A stretch of DNA of 64,000 bases from Planococcus sp. SK3692 (GTDB taxonomy: Bacteria; Bacillota; Bacilli; Bacillales_A; Planococcaceae): the NCBI RefSeq assembly GCF_028890485.2, contig NZ_JARCHV010000003.1, forward strand, positions 170,789 to 234,788, given 5' to 3'. Below the pieces are notes generated by a model. That model made no database searches. It had not been told where the DNA came from and was given only the letters and a program-made list of their open reading frames with translations. Numbering within the stretch: position 1 is the first letter of the stretch; each line of letters begins with the position of its first letter. A program made the position numbers and the translations under genes. This document shows, piece by piece, positions 48,374-56,847 of this stretch.

Positions 48374-48776
48374 AGGATCGGTCGTACTTATCGAAGAAAA
48401 TAAGGTAGCACTGATTAAGCGTGTACGCGACGACTCTGTGTATTATGTACTTCCGGGCGGTGGCATTCAACAACACGAAACGCCGGAAGCTGCAGCGAAA
48501 AGGGAAGCGTTCGAGGAACTGGGCGTGCAAGTGGAAATCCAAGGGCTTTTCGCAACGATATACTATGAAGGCAATCAGTATTTTTTTATGGCGAAGAGAA
48601 CCGGCGGCACTTTCGGCACGGGATTGGGAGAAGAATATACAGATCCAAATCGTCGACTAGGGACGTACGAGCCGGTATGGATCCAGCTGAGAGAGGTAAA
48701 TGAGTTCAATGTAAAACCGCTGGAAGTCGCGATGAAATTGCAGTGTTTGACTGTAAACGAACAACTCGATATTTAA
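48351..48776 (+). CDS. Nudix hydrolase
   Basis: 141 residues from ATG 48351, within the end of the previous gene (ATG 48363 also possible). The Nudix box is complete: GGGIQQHETPEAAAKREAFE then ELGV (G-x5-E-x7-RE-U-x-EE-x-G-U, about residues 36-59). It hydrolyses a nucleoside diphosphate linked to another group; the substrate is not predictable. The overlap with the zinc-finger gene suggests co-expression. Confidence 0.88.
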   Translation: MKSCMGNRGSVVLIEENKVALIKRVRDDSVYYVLPGGGIQQHETPEAAAKREAFEELGVQVEIQGLFATIYYEGNQYFFMAKRTGGTFGTGLGEEYTDPNRRLGTYEPVWIQLREVNEFNVKPLEVAMKLQCLTVNEQLDI

Positions 48777-48802
48777 AAAGTGCAGAGGCAGGAGGAACCC
48801 CA

Positions 48803-49501
48803 ATGAAACAGATTATCGCACTAGGCGGAGGCGGCTTCTCGATGGAGCCCGACAACCCGCTAATCGATTTATACATATTGGAACAATCACCGAAAGAAAC
48901 GCCGAAAATCTGCTTTATCCCAACAGCGAGCGGGGATGCTGACGGCTATATCGCACGCTTCTATGATTTCTTTGAACAGCAAAACTGCGAGCCGACACAC
49001 CTTTCTTTATTCAAGCCCCCCACGCAAGAGCTGGAAGAGTTCGTCTTGTCGCAGGATATTCTGTATGTCGGTGGAGGCAATACAAAAAACTTGCTCGCGC
49101 TGTGGCGGGAATGGGATTTGGACCGGATCATCGAAAAAGCATGGAATCAAGGAATTGTGCTGGCAGGCATCAGTGCGGGATCGATCTGCTGGTTTGAACA
49201 AGGCGTCACCGATTCTTACGGCGATGAGCTTCATCCGTTGGCTTGCTTAGGGTTTCTACCGGGCAGCAATTGCCCTCATTACGATGGGGAAACGCACCGG
49301 CGTCCGACGTTTCAGCGATTACTCAAGGAAGGGCAGATCAAGCCGGGGCTCGCGGCAGATGACGGCGTGGCCCTTCATTTTATCGGACCGGATTTGAACA
49401 GCGCGGTCAGTTCACGCCCTGATGCCAAAGCTTATCGTGTAGGCAAGGGGTATGAACATGAACTGGAAACCCGGTTTTTGGGGAAGCCTAACCTTATGTG
49501 A
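48803..49501 (+). CDS. Peptidase S51 (dipeptidase E-like) protein, YgaJ type
   Basis: 232 residues from ATG 48803, behind GGCAGGAGG. The class I amidotransferase-like fold carries the S51 nucleophile in LAGISAGSICWF (serine about 119), preceded by YVGGGNTKNLLALW (about 90-103), and a histidine motif near NCPHYDGE. These enzymes cleave N-terminal Asp-X dipeptides or related cyanophycin products in the cytosol. A second, more distant S51 protein is encoded at 56052-56708. No terminator separates it from the aldehyde dehydrogenase, but that gene seems to have its own promoter. Confidence 0.85.
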   Translation: MKQIIALGGGGFSMEPDNPLIDLYILEQSPKETPKICFIPTASGDADGYIARFYDFFEQQNCEPTHLSLFKPPTQELEEFVLSQDILYVGGGNTKNLLALWREWDLDRIIEKAWNQGIVLAGISAGSICWFEQGVTDSYGDELHPLACLGFLPGSNCPHYDGETHRRPTFQRLLKEGQIKPGLAADDGVALHFIGPDLNSAVSSRPDAKAYRVGKGYEHELETRFLGKPNLM

Positions 49502-49541
49502 TAGTTACGCCTTGTCTAAGCATGTTAGTGCAGAAGGCCAA

Positions 49542-49566
49542 GTTTACGGGTAACTGGAAAGGGAAA
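49542..49566 (+). promoter_or_regulatory. Candidate sigma-B-type promoter of the aldehyde dehydrogenase gene
   Basis: GTTTAC, a 13-base spacer and GGGAAA resemble the general-stress promoter pattern GTTTAA-N12-15-GGGTAT. It lies 34 bases before the TTG start. Not a perfect match, and no sigma-A pair is seen nearby. Confidence 0.4.
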
Positions 49567-49599
49567 AACCTACTAATTGGAAAATTAGGAGGAGATCTT

Positions 49600-51039
49600 T
49601 TGCAAACCCATCAAATGTATGTGAACGGCGAATATATAAAGTCCACTGGAGACGAATGGATCGACATCATCAATCCGGCAACGGAACAAGTGATTTCCAA
49701 GATTCCAAAAGGCACGGAACAAGATGTTGATAAAGCGGTAGAAGCGGCGCATCAGGCACAACAGGCATGGGAATTGACCCCGAATATCGAACGCGGGAAA
49801 ATCGTGCGCAAGCTGGGCGACAAAATCGCCGAAAACCGCGATAAATTTATTGACTTATTGCAAGAAGAGCAAGGGAAAGACTATGAACTCGCAAGTGGCG
49901 AAGTCGACTTGGCAATTGATTACTTCCACTACATGTCCGAATGGGCAAGACGGATTGAAGGGGAAATCGTCCCGAGCGACCGTCCGAATGAAAATATCTT
50001 GGTTTACAAAAAGCCGATCGGTGTCGTAGCGGGCATCATTCCGTGGAATTTCCCGGTATTCATCCTGGCACGAAAAGTCGCGACAGCGCTCGTCACGGGT
50101 TGCACAATCGTCATCAAACCAAGCCAACAGACACCGAATACGGCAATGGAATTCACGAAAATCGTCGACGCAATGGAAGAAATCCCAGCAGGCGTCTACA
50201 ATGTCGTAACCGGAACCGGCTCTGAAATCGGCAATGCGTTGGCCTCGCACAAAAAAGTTCAGATGATCACGATGACAGGCAGCTTGCCAGCCGGCACGAA
50301 AGTTATGGAAGCGGCGGCGCAAAACATCACCAAGGTCAATCTGGAACTTGGCGGCAAAGCACCAGCCATCGTCACACAGAACGCCGACCTGGACCTAGCT
50401 GCAAAAGCCATCACCACGTCTAGACTCGCAAACGGCGGACAGGCGTGTACAAACGCTGAGCGCCTGTATGTCCATGAAAGCGTTGCGGAAGAGCTCAGCC
50501 AGAAACTTATCCAAGCATTCGAAGCGACCAAACTCGGCGATCCTAGAGAAAGCAAAGACGTAACAATGGGGCCGCTGATCAGCCAAGACCGTTTGGAGAC
50601 TGTCGAAGGCATGGTTAAAGACGCTGTATCGCAAGGGGCGACCGTTGCGACAGGTGGGGAACGCGCGGATCTGGCCGGGTTCTTCTACAAGCCAACTATT
50701 TTAACGAACGTGACGCACGATTCCGATATCATGCGTGAAGAGATTTTCGGACCGGTGCTCCCGATGACCACTTACAGCACTATTGAAGAAGCGATTGAAA
50801 TGGCCAACGATACGGTCTTCGGCTTGTCTTCTTCGATTTATACAGACGACCTGAACGAAGCAATGCGCGTCGTCAATGAAATGAAATTCGGCGAGACTTA
50901 CGTCAATCGTGAAAACTTCGAAGCGGTGCAAGGCTATCACGCCGGCATGCGCCAATCCGGCCTCGGCGGTGCGGACGGCAAGCACGGCATGGAAGACTTC
51001 CTTGCGACGCAAGTCGTTTACATGCAGTATAAAAAATGA
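49600..51039 (+). CDS. Aldehyde dehydrogenase (AldA/lactaldehyde dehydrogenase-like)
   Basis: 479 residues from TTG 49600, behind TTAGGAGGAG; 34 upstream in-frame codons are excluded. The active-site glutamate is in VNLELGGKAPA (about residue 249) and the nucleophile cysteine in NGGQACTNAERL (about 283). PWNFP and the cofactor loop TMTGSLPAGTKV are typical of NAD-dependent enzymes. It resembles glycolaldehyde/lactaldehyde dehydrogenase (AldA). The physiological aldehyde is unknown; a sigma-B-like promoter suggests a general stress role. Confidence 0.9.
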   Translation: MQTHQMYVNGEYIKSTGDEWIDIINPATEQVISKIPKGTEQDVDKAVEAAHQAQQAWELTPNIERGKIVRKLGDKIAENRDKFIDLLQEEQGKDYELASGEVDLAIDYFHYMSEWARRIEGEIVPSDRPNENILVYKKPIGVVAGIIPWNFPVFILARKVATALVTGCTIVIKPSQQTPNTAMEFTKIVDAMEEIPAGVYNVVTGTGSEIGNALASHKKVQMITMTGSLPAGTKVMEAAAQNITKVNLELGGKAPAIVTQNADLDLAAKAITTSRLANGGQACTNAERLYVHESVAEELSQKLIQAFEATKLGDPRESKDVTMGPLISQDRLETVEGMVKDAVSQGATVATGGERADLAGFFYKPTILTNVTHDSDIMREEIFGPVLPMTTYSTIEEAIEMANDTVFGLSSSIYTDDLNEAMRVVNEMKFGETYVNRENFEAVQGYHAGMRQSGLGGADGKHGMEDFLATQVVYMQYKK

Positions 51040-51047
51040 AGTAAATA

Positions 51048-51084
51048 AAGGCGCAGAAACGGATATCCGTTTCTGCGCCTTTTC
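51048..51084. terminator. Bidirectional terminator
   Basis: AAGGCGCAGAAACGG pairs with CCGTTTCTGCGCCTT around ATAT, with T and A tracts. It serves the aldehyde dehydrogenase and the converging tyrS. Confidence 0.95.
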
Positions 51085-51090
51085 CTATGA

Positions 51091-52305
51091 CTATTTTTCA
51101 AAGCGCACGAAGCGTTTTTTGCCGATCTGCAGGACATCGCCGTTATGGACGACGGTGTCGAGATCGTCGCGTACCAGTTTTTCACCGTTGAACGACACCC
51201 CATCCTGTTCGATGAGCCGCACGAATTCGCTTTTGCTGCGGACGAATCCGGATGCCACCAATTGCGGAATGATTTCTTCGATGCGTTCCTCGCCGATTTC
51301 CACCAGTAGTGAAGGAATATTTTCGGGGATTTCGCGTTTTTGGAAAGCGGTCTCGAAGTACACTCTCGCATCTTTCATTGCCTCTTCGCCGTGGTAGAGC
51401 GCCGTAATGATTTCTGCCAGCTCCAACTTGATGTTGCGCGGATTTTCACCGTCTTCCAAGCGGTCGAGGATGCTTTCAATCGCCAACGGATGTTCATCGG
51501 TCGTCAGTTCAAAGTATTTGAAGACGAGCGGGTCCGGGACTTCCATTACTTTTTTGAACATGATTTCGGGTGCTTCACTGATGCCGATGTAATTGCCGAG
51601 GCTTTTGCTCATCTTCTCTACGCCATCGAGCCCTTCTAGCAGCGGCATGAAAATGGCAACTTGTTTTTCCTGGCCCATATGCTTTTGGAGCGTACGGCCC
51701 ATGAGAATGTTGAAGGTTTGGTCCGTGCCGCCGATTTCGATGTCCGCCTCAAGCTCGACAGAATCGTAGGCTTGCATGAGCGGGTAGAAAAACTCATGGA
51801 GGCCGATCGGCGACTGGCTTTGGTAACGGTTCTGGAAATCGTCGCGCTCAAGCATACGCGCGACCGATGTGCTCGCGGCAAGCTTCAAGACTTCCTCGAA
51901 GTTCAGTTTCGACAGCCATTCGCTATTGAAGCGCACCGAGGTTTTCGCTTCATCGAGCACTTTGAAAATCTGTTCGCAGTAAGTTTCCGCGTTTTCCCGG
52001 ACGGCTTCGTCACTGAGCGCGGTCCGGCCTTTTGCCTTGCCGGAAGGATCGCCGATGCGCCCAGTGAAGTCACCGATCAAAATGATCGCTTCATGGCCCA
52101 AGTCCTGAAGTTGTTTGATCTTGCGCAACACGACCGTATGCCCAAGGTGGATGTCCGGTGCGGATGGATCGAGGCCAAGCTTGATGGTCAGTGGGCGCTG
52201 TTCGTTGTATGAGCGCTCGAGCTTGTCGAGCAACTCGCCTTCCTCGATGATTTCGGCGGCTCCTTTTTCGATGATTTTCATTTGTTCAGCTGGTGTGAGT
52301 CGCAT
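51091..52305 (-). CDS. tyrS: Tyrosyl-tRNA synthetase (TyrZ-like branch)
   Basis: 404 residues. The HIGH motif appears as DIHLGHTV (about residues 52-59) and KMSKS is exact in VEKMSKSLGNY (about 233). The C-terminal S4 RNA-binding domain includes SGFVRSKSEFVRLIEQDGV. Residues IGDFTGRIGDPSGKAKGR fit the second bacterial TyrRS branch (TyrZ type) rather than the classical TyrS of B. stearothermophilus, so a second synthetase gene may exist. It charges tRNA-Tyr. GAGGAG precedes the ATG, and a T-box leader with a UAC specifier controls it. Confidence 0.92.
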   Translation of the reverse strand: MRLTPAEQMKIIEKGAAEIIEEGELLDKLERSYNEQRPLTIKLGLDPSAPDIHLGHTVVLRKIKQLQDLGHEAIILIGDFTGRIGDPSGKAKGRTALSDEAVRENAETYCEQIFKVLDEAKTSVRFNSEWLSKLNFEEVLKLAASTSVARMLERDDFQNRYQSQSPIGLHEFFYPLMQAYDSVELEADIEIGGTDQTFNILMGRTLQKHMGQEKQVAIFMPLLEGLDGVEKMSKSLGNYIGISEAPEIMFKKVMEVPDPLVFKYFELTTDEHPLAIESILDRLEDGENPRNIKLELAEIITALYHGEEAMKDARVYFETAFQKREIPENIPSLLVEIGEERIEEIIPQLVASGFVRSKSEFVRLIEQDGVSFNGEKLVRDDLDTVVHNGDVLQIGKKRFVRFEK

Positions 52306-52355
52306 GCTAACATCTCCTCGTCTTTGAAATAGTCATATCGCAAAATCTATAAGAA

Positions 52356-52640
52356 TACAAAAAAGCGCCCTCTAGGGAAAAACCCTAAAGGACGCGGATA
52401 TGCGTGTTACCACCTTAGTTTGGAAACTGCTCGCACAGCTTCCCTTGGAAAGTACGGCCGAAGCGATACTCCTGCATGGATTACGGATGCAACTCCGGTG
52501 TAGCCTACTGAAGGTTCGGTACACAGCTCAAAGAGGTATTTCCCCAGACACCGCATGCGCCTCTCATCAACCGGCCGCTTTCTGTATGCTTCAGTCACAG
52601 GTACTCGTTCTTATCATCGCTTTTGTTCTTATACTCCGAA
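52356..52640 (-). ncRNA. T-box leader controlling tyrS (tyrosine specific)
   Basis: On the minus strand the T-box core AAGGTGGTAACACGC (near 52401-52415) is followed by the terminator pair GCG-CC-TAGGG / CCCTA-GG-CGC and six T (52358-52395). UGGU in the bulge would pair with the ACCA end of tRNA-Tyr. The apical motif GGTTGATGAGAGGC and the specifier region GGGGAAATACCTC, holding the tyrosine codon UAC, are at the expected positions. Uncharged tRNA-Tyr should stabilise the antiterminator. Confidence 0.9.
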
Positions 52641-52679
52641 ATGCTCGGGCAAATCTTCGTTATGCAGATATTGTTTTTC

Positions 52680-52707
52680 ATTATAACTGGAATAAAAAAG
52701 AAGTCAA
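52680..52707 (-). promoter_or_regulatory. Promoter of the T-box tyrS transcript
   Basis: Minus strand TTGACT (52702-52707), a 16-base spacer and TATAAT (52680-52685). Good sigma-A consensus. Confidence 0.8.
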
Positions 52708-52744
52708 ATCCTAAATTGAAACCGGCTGAATCGCTCGTTCATTT

Positions 52745-54223
52745 TTAAGTGTTTTCGACAACTTCTCCTTGAGGCGCTTCTTCTTTGGCCAGGTGGACGG
52801 ATTTGATGAAGAAAGAAATCACCAAGCCGATTACAGCGAGCACCAAGCCAAACGTAAAGGCATTTTGCACGCCGGCTGTCAGTGCTTCGGGAATAGCGGA
52901 AGCGCTGTTTGGATCGGATACAGTTTGCATATAAGTCGATTGTGTCGATGACATGATGGTGATGGCGACCGCTGTCCCGATGGCGCCTGATACTTGCTGA
53001 AGGGTGTTCATCAAAGCGGTGCCATCCGGATACAAGTCTTTTGGCAATTGGTTCAATGCATTGGTTTGGGCAGGCATCATCACCAACGAAACACCGACCA
53101 TCAAAAGAGTATTTAAGACGACGATCGTGACTGCGGTCGTGGCGGTCGTAACGCCAGACAAGTTCCACAAGGTAATGATGATGATGGAAAATCCAGGGAT
53201 GACCAATCCTCTTGGCCCGTATTTATCGTAAATCCGCCCGGTAATCGGGGACATCAATCCGTTCAACACACCGCCCGGCAGCAGGATGAGTCCGGCTGTG
53301 ACAGCGGCTAAACCGAGTCCCGTCTGCAAATACAGCGGCAACAGAATGGCGGATGACAAGATGACCATAAATGCGATAAACACAGCCGCAAGCCCAAGTG
53401 TGAACATAGGGTATTTGAAGACGCGGAGGTTGATCATCGGCTGATCCATTTTGAATTGCCGGACGGAGAACAAGAACAATGAGACAAAGCCAACCGCAAT
53501 GGACGCGATGACGATGAAACTACCCCAGCCGCTCTCCCCAGCAGTGCTGAATCCATAGACAATGCCGCCAAATCCGAGCGACGACAGCACAATGGAAGTG
53601 ATGTCGATCTTGGGTTTTGTGATCACGCTAACGTTCTGCATGAACATGATGCCGAAAACTAGCGCAAACACTAGAAACGGAAGCGACACCCAGAAAATCC
53701 AGTGCCAGCTTAAGTTTTCAATCAAAAATCCGGAAATTGTCGGCCCGATCGCCGGAGCGAACATGATGACCAAGCCCATCAATCCCATAATCGCTCCTCT
53801 GCGATGAATAGGGAAAATCAATAGAATGGTATTGAACATGAGCGGCAACAGCAAGCCCGTCCCGATTGCCTGAATGACCCGCGCGACCATAAGAATGCTG
53901 AAGCTGGGCGCCAGTGCAGCGATCAAAGTGCCGGTCACTGAAAACGCCAGAGCGGCAATGAATAACTGCCTTGTGCTGAACCACTGCAGCAATAAGCCGG
54001 ACACAGGGACCAGTATGCCGAGTGTCAGCAAGTATCCCGTTGTGAGCCATTGAATGGTGGACGATCCCACGCCGAACTGTTGGATTAAATCACCCAATGC
54101 CATATTGAGGGCAGTCTCACTGAACAATCCAATGAAGCCTGCGATTAAGAACGAAATTAAAATAGGGGTCGTTTTGATGGTTTCTTGTTGCTGTCCTGCT
54201 ATTGTTGTCATATCTTTGTCCAT
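52745..54223 (-). CDS. DHA2-family MFS drug efflux transporter (EmrB/LmrB type)
   Basis: 492 residues with about 14 helices. DHA2 signatures: WLTTGYLLTLGILVPVSGLL (antiporter motif region) and RVIQAIGTGLLLPL, the motif C-like segment. GPTISGFLIENLSWHWIFW is the classical motif C of drug:H+ antiporters. It exports drugs or toxic compounds. Two starts are possible (54223 and 54211), both poorly spaced from AGAGAGGA. The TetR gene lies 21 bases upstream in the same direction, forming a regulator-pump operon divergent from an oxidoreductase gene. Confidence 0.88.
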   Translation of the reverse strand: MDKDMTTIAGQQQETIKTTPILISFLIAGFIGLFSETALNMALGDLIQQFGVGSSTIQWLTTGYLLTLGILVPVSGLLLQWFSTRQLFIAALAFSVTGTLIAALAPSFSILMVARVIQAIGTGLLLPLMFNTILLIFPIHRRGAIMGLMGLVIMFAPAIGPTISGFLIENLSWHWIFWVSLPFLVFALVFGIMFMQNVSVITKPKIDITSIVLSSLGFGGIVYGFSTAGESGWGSFIVIASIAVGFVSLFLFSVRQFKMDQPMINLRVFKYPMFTLGLAAVFIAFMVILSSAILLPLYLQTGLGLAAVTAGLILLPGGVLNGLMSPITGRIYDKYGPRGLVIPGFSIIIITLWNLSGVTTATTAVTIVVLNTLLMVGVSLVMMPAQTNALNQLPKDLYPDGTALMNTLQQVSGAIGTAVAITIMSSTQSTYMQTVSDPNSASAIPEALTAGVQNAFTFGLVLAVIGLVISFFIKSVHLAKEEAPQGEVVENT

Positions 54224-54244
54224 TCCTCTCTGAAATGCCTGATT

Positions 54245-54820
54245 CTAATTCTCTCTTTTTGACAAGATGAAAGGAATTTGATCGGCGATGATTAAAAGCG
54301 ATTCTTCGCTTTTGGTGGTAAGTGAAAGAAGAATGCCTCCTTCGATTGTGGCCAGAATAAAAACCCCGTAATCTTTAGCCAGTTTTTCACTATATCCTGC
54401 TTCAAAAAACTTAGTGGAGTATAGTTCTCTCCACTCTTCGAACGCTGCTTGGCATGCGGACCTAATCGGTTCATTGGTTGAATGCTTTTCAGCCGCAATC
54501 GTTCCAATAGGAAACCCGACCGGTTCTGTCTCATCTCTCAATAGAGTGGCCAGTTGGCGAATATGGTCTTGCACCGCTTGGACCGGGTCGCCGATTTGTT
54601 CGAACGACTCTTCAATCCATGCCAGTACAATATCTTTAGTGTGATGAATGGCTTCGACAGCGAGCTCTTCTTTGCCGTTAGGGAAATAATGATACAAAGA
54701 GCCTTTGGGAATATTGACCTCTTTTAAAATGTCGTTGAGACTGATCCCTTCGTAACCGCGCATGCGGAACAGCCTGGAAGCCGCTTCGATCAACGCTATT
54801 TTTGTATGGGGTTTAGACAT
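54245..54820 (-). CDS. TetR-family regulator of the efflux operon (LmrA/YxaF-like)
   Basis: 191 residues; ATGAGGTGAATT precedes the ATG. The helix-turn-helix reads GYEGISLNDILKEVNIPKGSLYHYFPNGKEEL (about residues 22-54, in pieces), with the typical LmrA/YxaF spelling PKGSLYHYFPNGKEEL. It should repress the efflux gene and its own transcription. The palindrome in the divergent promoter (54840-54857) is the likely site, which would also couple control of the oxidoreductase gene on the other strand. Confidence 0.88.
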   Translation of the reverse strand: MSKPHTKIALIEAASRLFRMRGYEGISLNDILKEVNIPKGSLYHYFPNGKEELAVEAIHHTKDIVLAWIEESFEQIGDPVQAVQDHIRQLATLLRDETEPVGFPIGTIAAEKHSTNEPIRSACQAAFEEWRELYSTKFFEAGYSEKLAKDYGVFILATIEGGILLSLTTKSEESLLIIADQIPFILSKREN

Positions 54821-54835
54821 AATTCACCTCATTAA

Positions 54836-54863
54836 TTGATTAGACCGATCAGTCTAATATAAT
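54836..54863 (+). promoter_or_regulatory. Divergent promoter with TetR operator
   Basis: TTAGAC-CGATCA-GTCTAA (54840-54857) is nearly a perfect palindrome. It fills the spacer between TTGATT (54836-54841) and TATAAT (54858-54863), a plus-strand promoter for the oxidoreductase. Repressor binding would occlude it completely. Confidence 0.75.
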
Positions 54864-54977
54864 TGCTCAGGGAATTCTTGTCAAAGAATGAAACCTTCAA
54901 ACAAGCGAAAAAGCTTCTTTCCAAATAATGCATGGCACAACGCGGATTCGGGAAGAGAAGAGCAAGGAGGGATTTTC

Positions 54978-55973
54978 ATGAATTCATTTAAAGCGATTGT
55001 CATTAAAGAGCAACAAGATGAAGTGGTCTATGGAGTGGAACAAATCAGCGAAGAGCAATTATCGCAAGGTGAGGTCTTAGTGAAAGTGGCGTATTCGTCG
55101 ATCAATTACAAAGACATGCTCGCCGTGCAGAAAAAAGGCGGAGTCATCCGCGATTACCCGATGATTCCCGGAATCGATTTCAGCGGGACGGTTGTACATA
55201 CGGCAGATGACAGGTTCCAGGAAGGACAGGAAGTGATAGTCACTGGCTTTGAAATGGGCATGAGCCATACCGGCGGCTTCGCCGAATATGCCCGCGTGCC
55301 GGCCGAGTGGGTTGTGCCCTTGCCGAAAGGCTTGAACTTAAAAGATGCCATGGTGTTCGGGACAGCCGGTTTTACAGCAGCGCTGTCCATCCAGGCACTT
55401 GAACAAAACGGCATGGACCCGAAAAACGACCCAGCGCTATTGGTGACGGGATCGACTGGCGGCGTCGGCAGCGTTGCCTTGCAGATTCTCTCGAAAATCG
55501 GCTACACGAACGTCACGGCCTTGGTTCGTAAAGACCATCAAGTGGAAGTGGCGAAATCACTTGGAGCGACTCAAGTCATATTCCCAAATGATTTAGGCGA
55601 ACTGAAAAAGCCGCTCAATAAGCAAAAATTCGATTATGTCCTCGATACCGTCGGCGGCGATGTGGCATCAGTCCTCATCCCGCAAATTTCTTACGGCGGC
55701 AGCATGAGCATGTGCGGCAATGCGGCCGGACTGCAACTGACGGCGACGGTCTTGCCGTTCATCCTGAGAGGCATCAATTTGCTCGGCATCGATTCGGTCA
55801 ACGTGCCGATCGAAAAACGCGGCGCCATCTGGGACAAGATGGCATCCGACTGGAACATCACCCAAACGACCTTGACGGATGAAGTCTCGCTCGAGCAAGT
55901 TCCTGATACGATCGAGGCGATCAAAAACGGCGAGCATTTAGGGAGAACGATCGTTAATTGCCAAAATGCTTAA
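54978..55973 (+). CDS. YhdH/YhfP-family NADPH-dependent quinone oxidoreductase (acrylyl-CoA reductase-like)
   Basis: 331 residues from ATG 54978, behind AAGGAGGG. It is a zinc-free medium-chain dehydrogenase: SSINYKDMLAVQKKG and DYPMIPGIDFSGTV in the catalytic domain, the nucleotide loop TGSTGGVGSVALQIL (about residues 152-166), and the SMCGNAAG segment typical of YhdH/YhfP. Members reduce quinones or acrylyl-CoA with NADPH. Because its promoter carries the TetR site of the divergent efflux operon, it may detoxify the same electrophile or quinone that induces the pump. Confidence 0.88.
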   Translation: MNSFKAIVIKEQQDEVVYGVEQISEEQLSQGEVLVKVAYSSINYKDMLAVQKKGGVIRDYPMIPGIDFSGTVVHTADDRFQEGQEVIVTGFEMGMSHTGGFAEYARVPAEWVVPLPKGLNLKDAMVFGTAGFTAALSIQALEQNGMDPKNDPALLVTGSTGGVGSVALQILSKIGYTNVTALVRKDHQVEVAKSLGATQVIFPNDLGELKKPLNKQKFDYVLDTVGGDVASVLIPQISYGGSMSMCGNAAGLQLTATVLPFILRGINLLGIDSVNVPIEKRGAIWDKMASDWNITQTTLTDEVSLEQVPDTIEAIKNGEHLGRTIVNCQNA

Positions 55974-55982
55974 ACCAATCAA

Positions 55983-56028
55983 AAAACGTTCGGCAAGCGC
56001 ATTTTCATGCTTGCCGAACGTTTTTTTT
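55983..56028. terminator. Strong bidirectional terminator
   Basis: AACGTTCGGCAAGC pairs with GCTTGCCGAACGTT across a 10-base loop, with T and A tracts. Between the oxidoreductase and the converging S51 gene. Confidence 0.92.
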
Positions 56029-56051
56029 GCCCATTGATGCACCCAATGAAG

Positions 56052-56708
56052 CTAAAAAGTCTCCTCCATTTTCCGGATGTCTGAGCACGACATAACATAG
56101 ACATCGCCTAAAATGTCGATATGGCCGCCTTTTGAGCGCAAGGCACAGTCTTTATTTGATGCATACACGTTCATTTCATCCGACAGGGCAGACAGCTCTT
56201 CTTGAACGAGTGCCATATTGTTTTCGAGGTCGAAATGGGACAGCACGGAAAAGGGGTCTAGCGCGAGGCCGTCGCACACGATGTCCATGCCAACAGGATA
56301 TCCAAAGCGTTCGGGGCATTTCCATTTAGCGGACATATTGATCGCCCCGGCACTGGCGCCCATAACCAAAGCAGAGCTCGTTTTGATCGGTTCCGCCAAT
56401 TTGAAATCCTTCAAAAACTGGTTTTGCTTAAGTGTATTTCCGCCCAATAGAAAAATGGCCGAGGCATTTCTGATTAAGCTATGGGCATCTTCCTGCTGCA
56501 TATCCGAATCGATTAGATGATATTCATCGAATGAAATGCCTGCCTGATCGAGCCAGGAACGTTCCGCAGCGCCGTCAACTTCAGCGTCTGATGGATCCGA
56601 GCTAATCATCACGAGAGATTTCCGTTCCGTAAGATCTTCTCTCAAGGCTTTGCTTAAGTTCTCCGGGAAAAAATCAGTAAACCAACCTAAATAATAATGG
56701 GTTTTCAT
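56052..56708 (-). CDS. Peptidase S51 (dipeptidase E-like) protein
   Basis: 218 residues from ATG 56708 behind GAGGAGG; a longer frame to 56804 has no ribosome site. The nucleophile is in LVMGASAGAINMS (serine about 114), with IFLLGGNTLKQNQFLKDF preceding it. This branch is distinct from the S51 protein at 48803. The substrate is unknown. It has a TATAAT-like -10 on the minus strand near 56736 and is a single gene. Confidence 0.82.
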   Translation of the reverse strand: MKTHYYLGWFTDFFPENLSKALREDLTERKSLVMISSDPSDAEVDGAAERSWLDQAGISFDEYHLIDSDMQQEDAHSLIRNASAIFLLGGNTLKQNQFLKDFKLAEPIKTSSALVMGASAGAINMSAKWKCPERFGYPVGMDIVCDGLALDPFSVLSHFDLENNMALVQEELSALSDEMNVYASNKDCALRSKGGHIDILGDVYVMSCSDIRKMEETF

Positions 56709-56770
56709 AAGGGCCTCCTCCGTCCAGGTGATGATAGCTATTATACAGGCCATCGGTTCATTTTCAGTAT

Positions 56771-56819
56771 AATTGCCCAAAGGGAAAAATTGCACATTGG
56801 GCAATTTTTGTGGTATAAC
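56771..56819 (+). promoter_or_regulatory. Promoter and inverted repeat in front of tetR-mmpL
   Basis: AATTGCCCAA (56771-56780) and TTGGGCAATT (56797-56806) are perfect 10-base arms 16 bases apart. TTGCAC (56790-56795), an 18-base spacer and TATAAC (56814-56819) form the promoter, with the right arm inside the spacer. This is probably the autoregulatory operator of the TetR protein at 56848. Confidence 0.7.
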
Positions 56820-56847
56820 ATGAAAGGATTAATAATGAGGTGATGAA

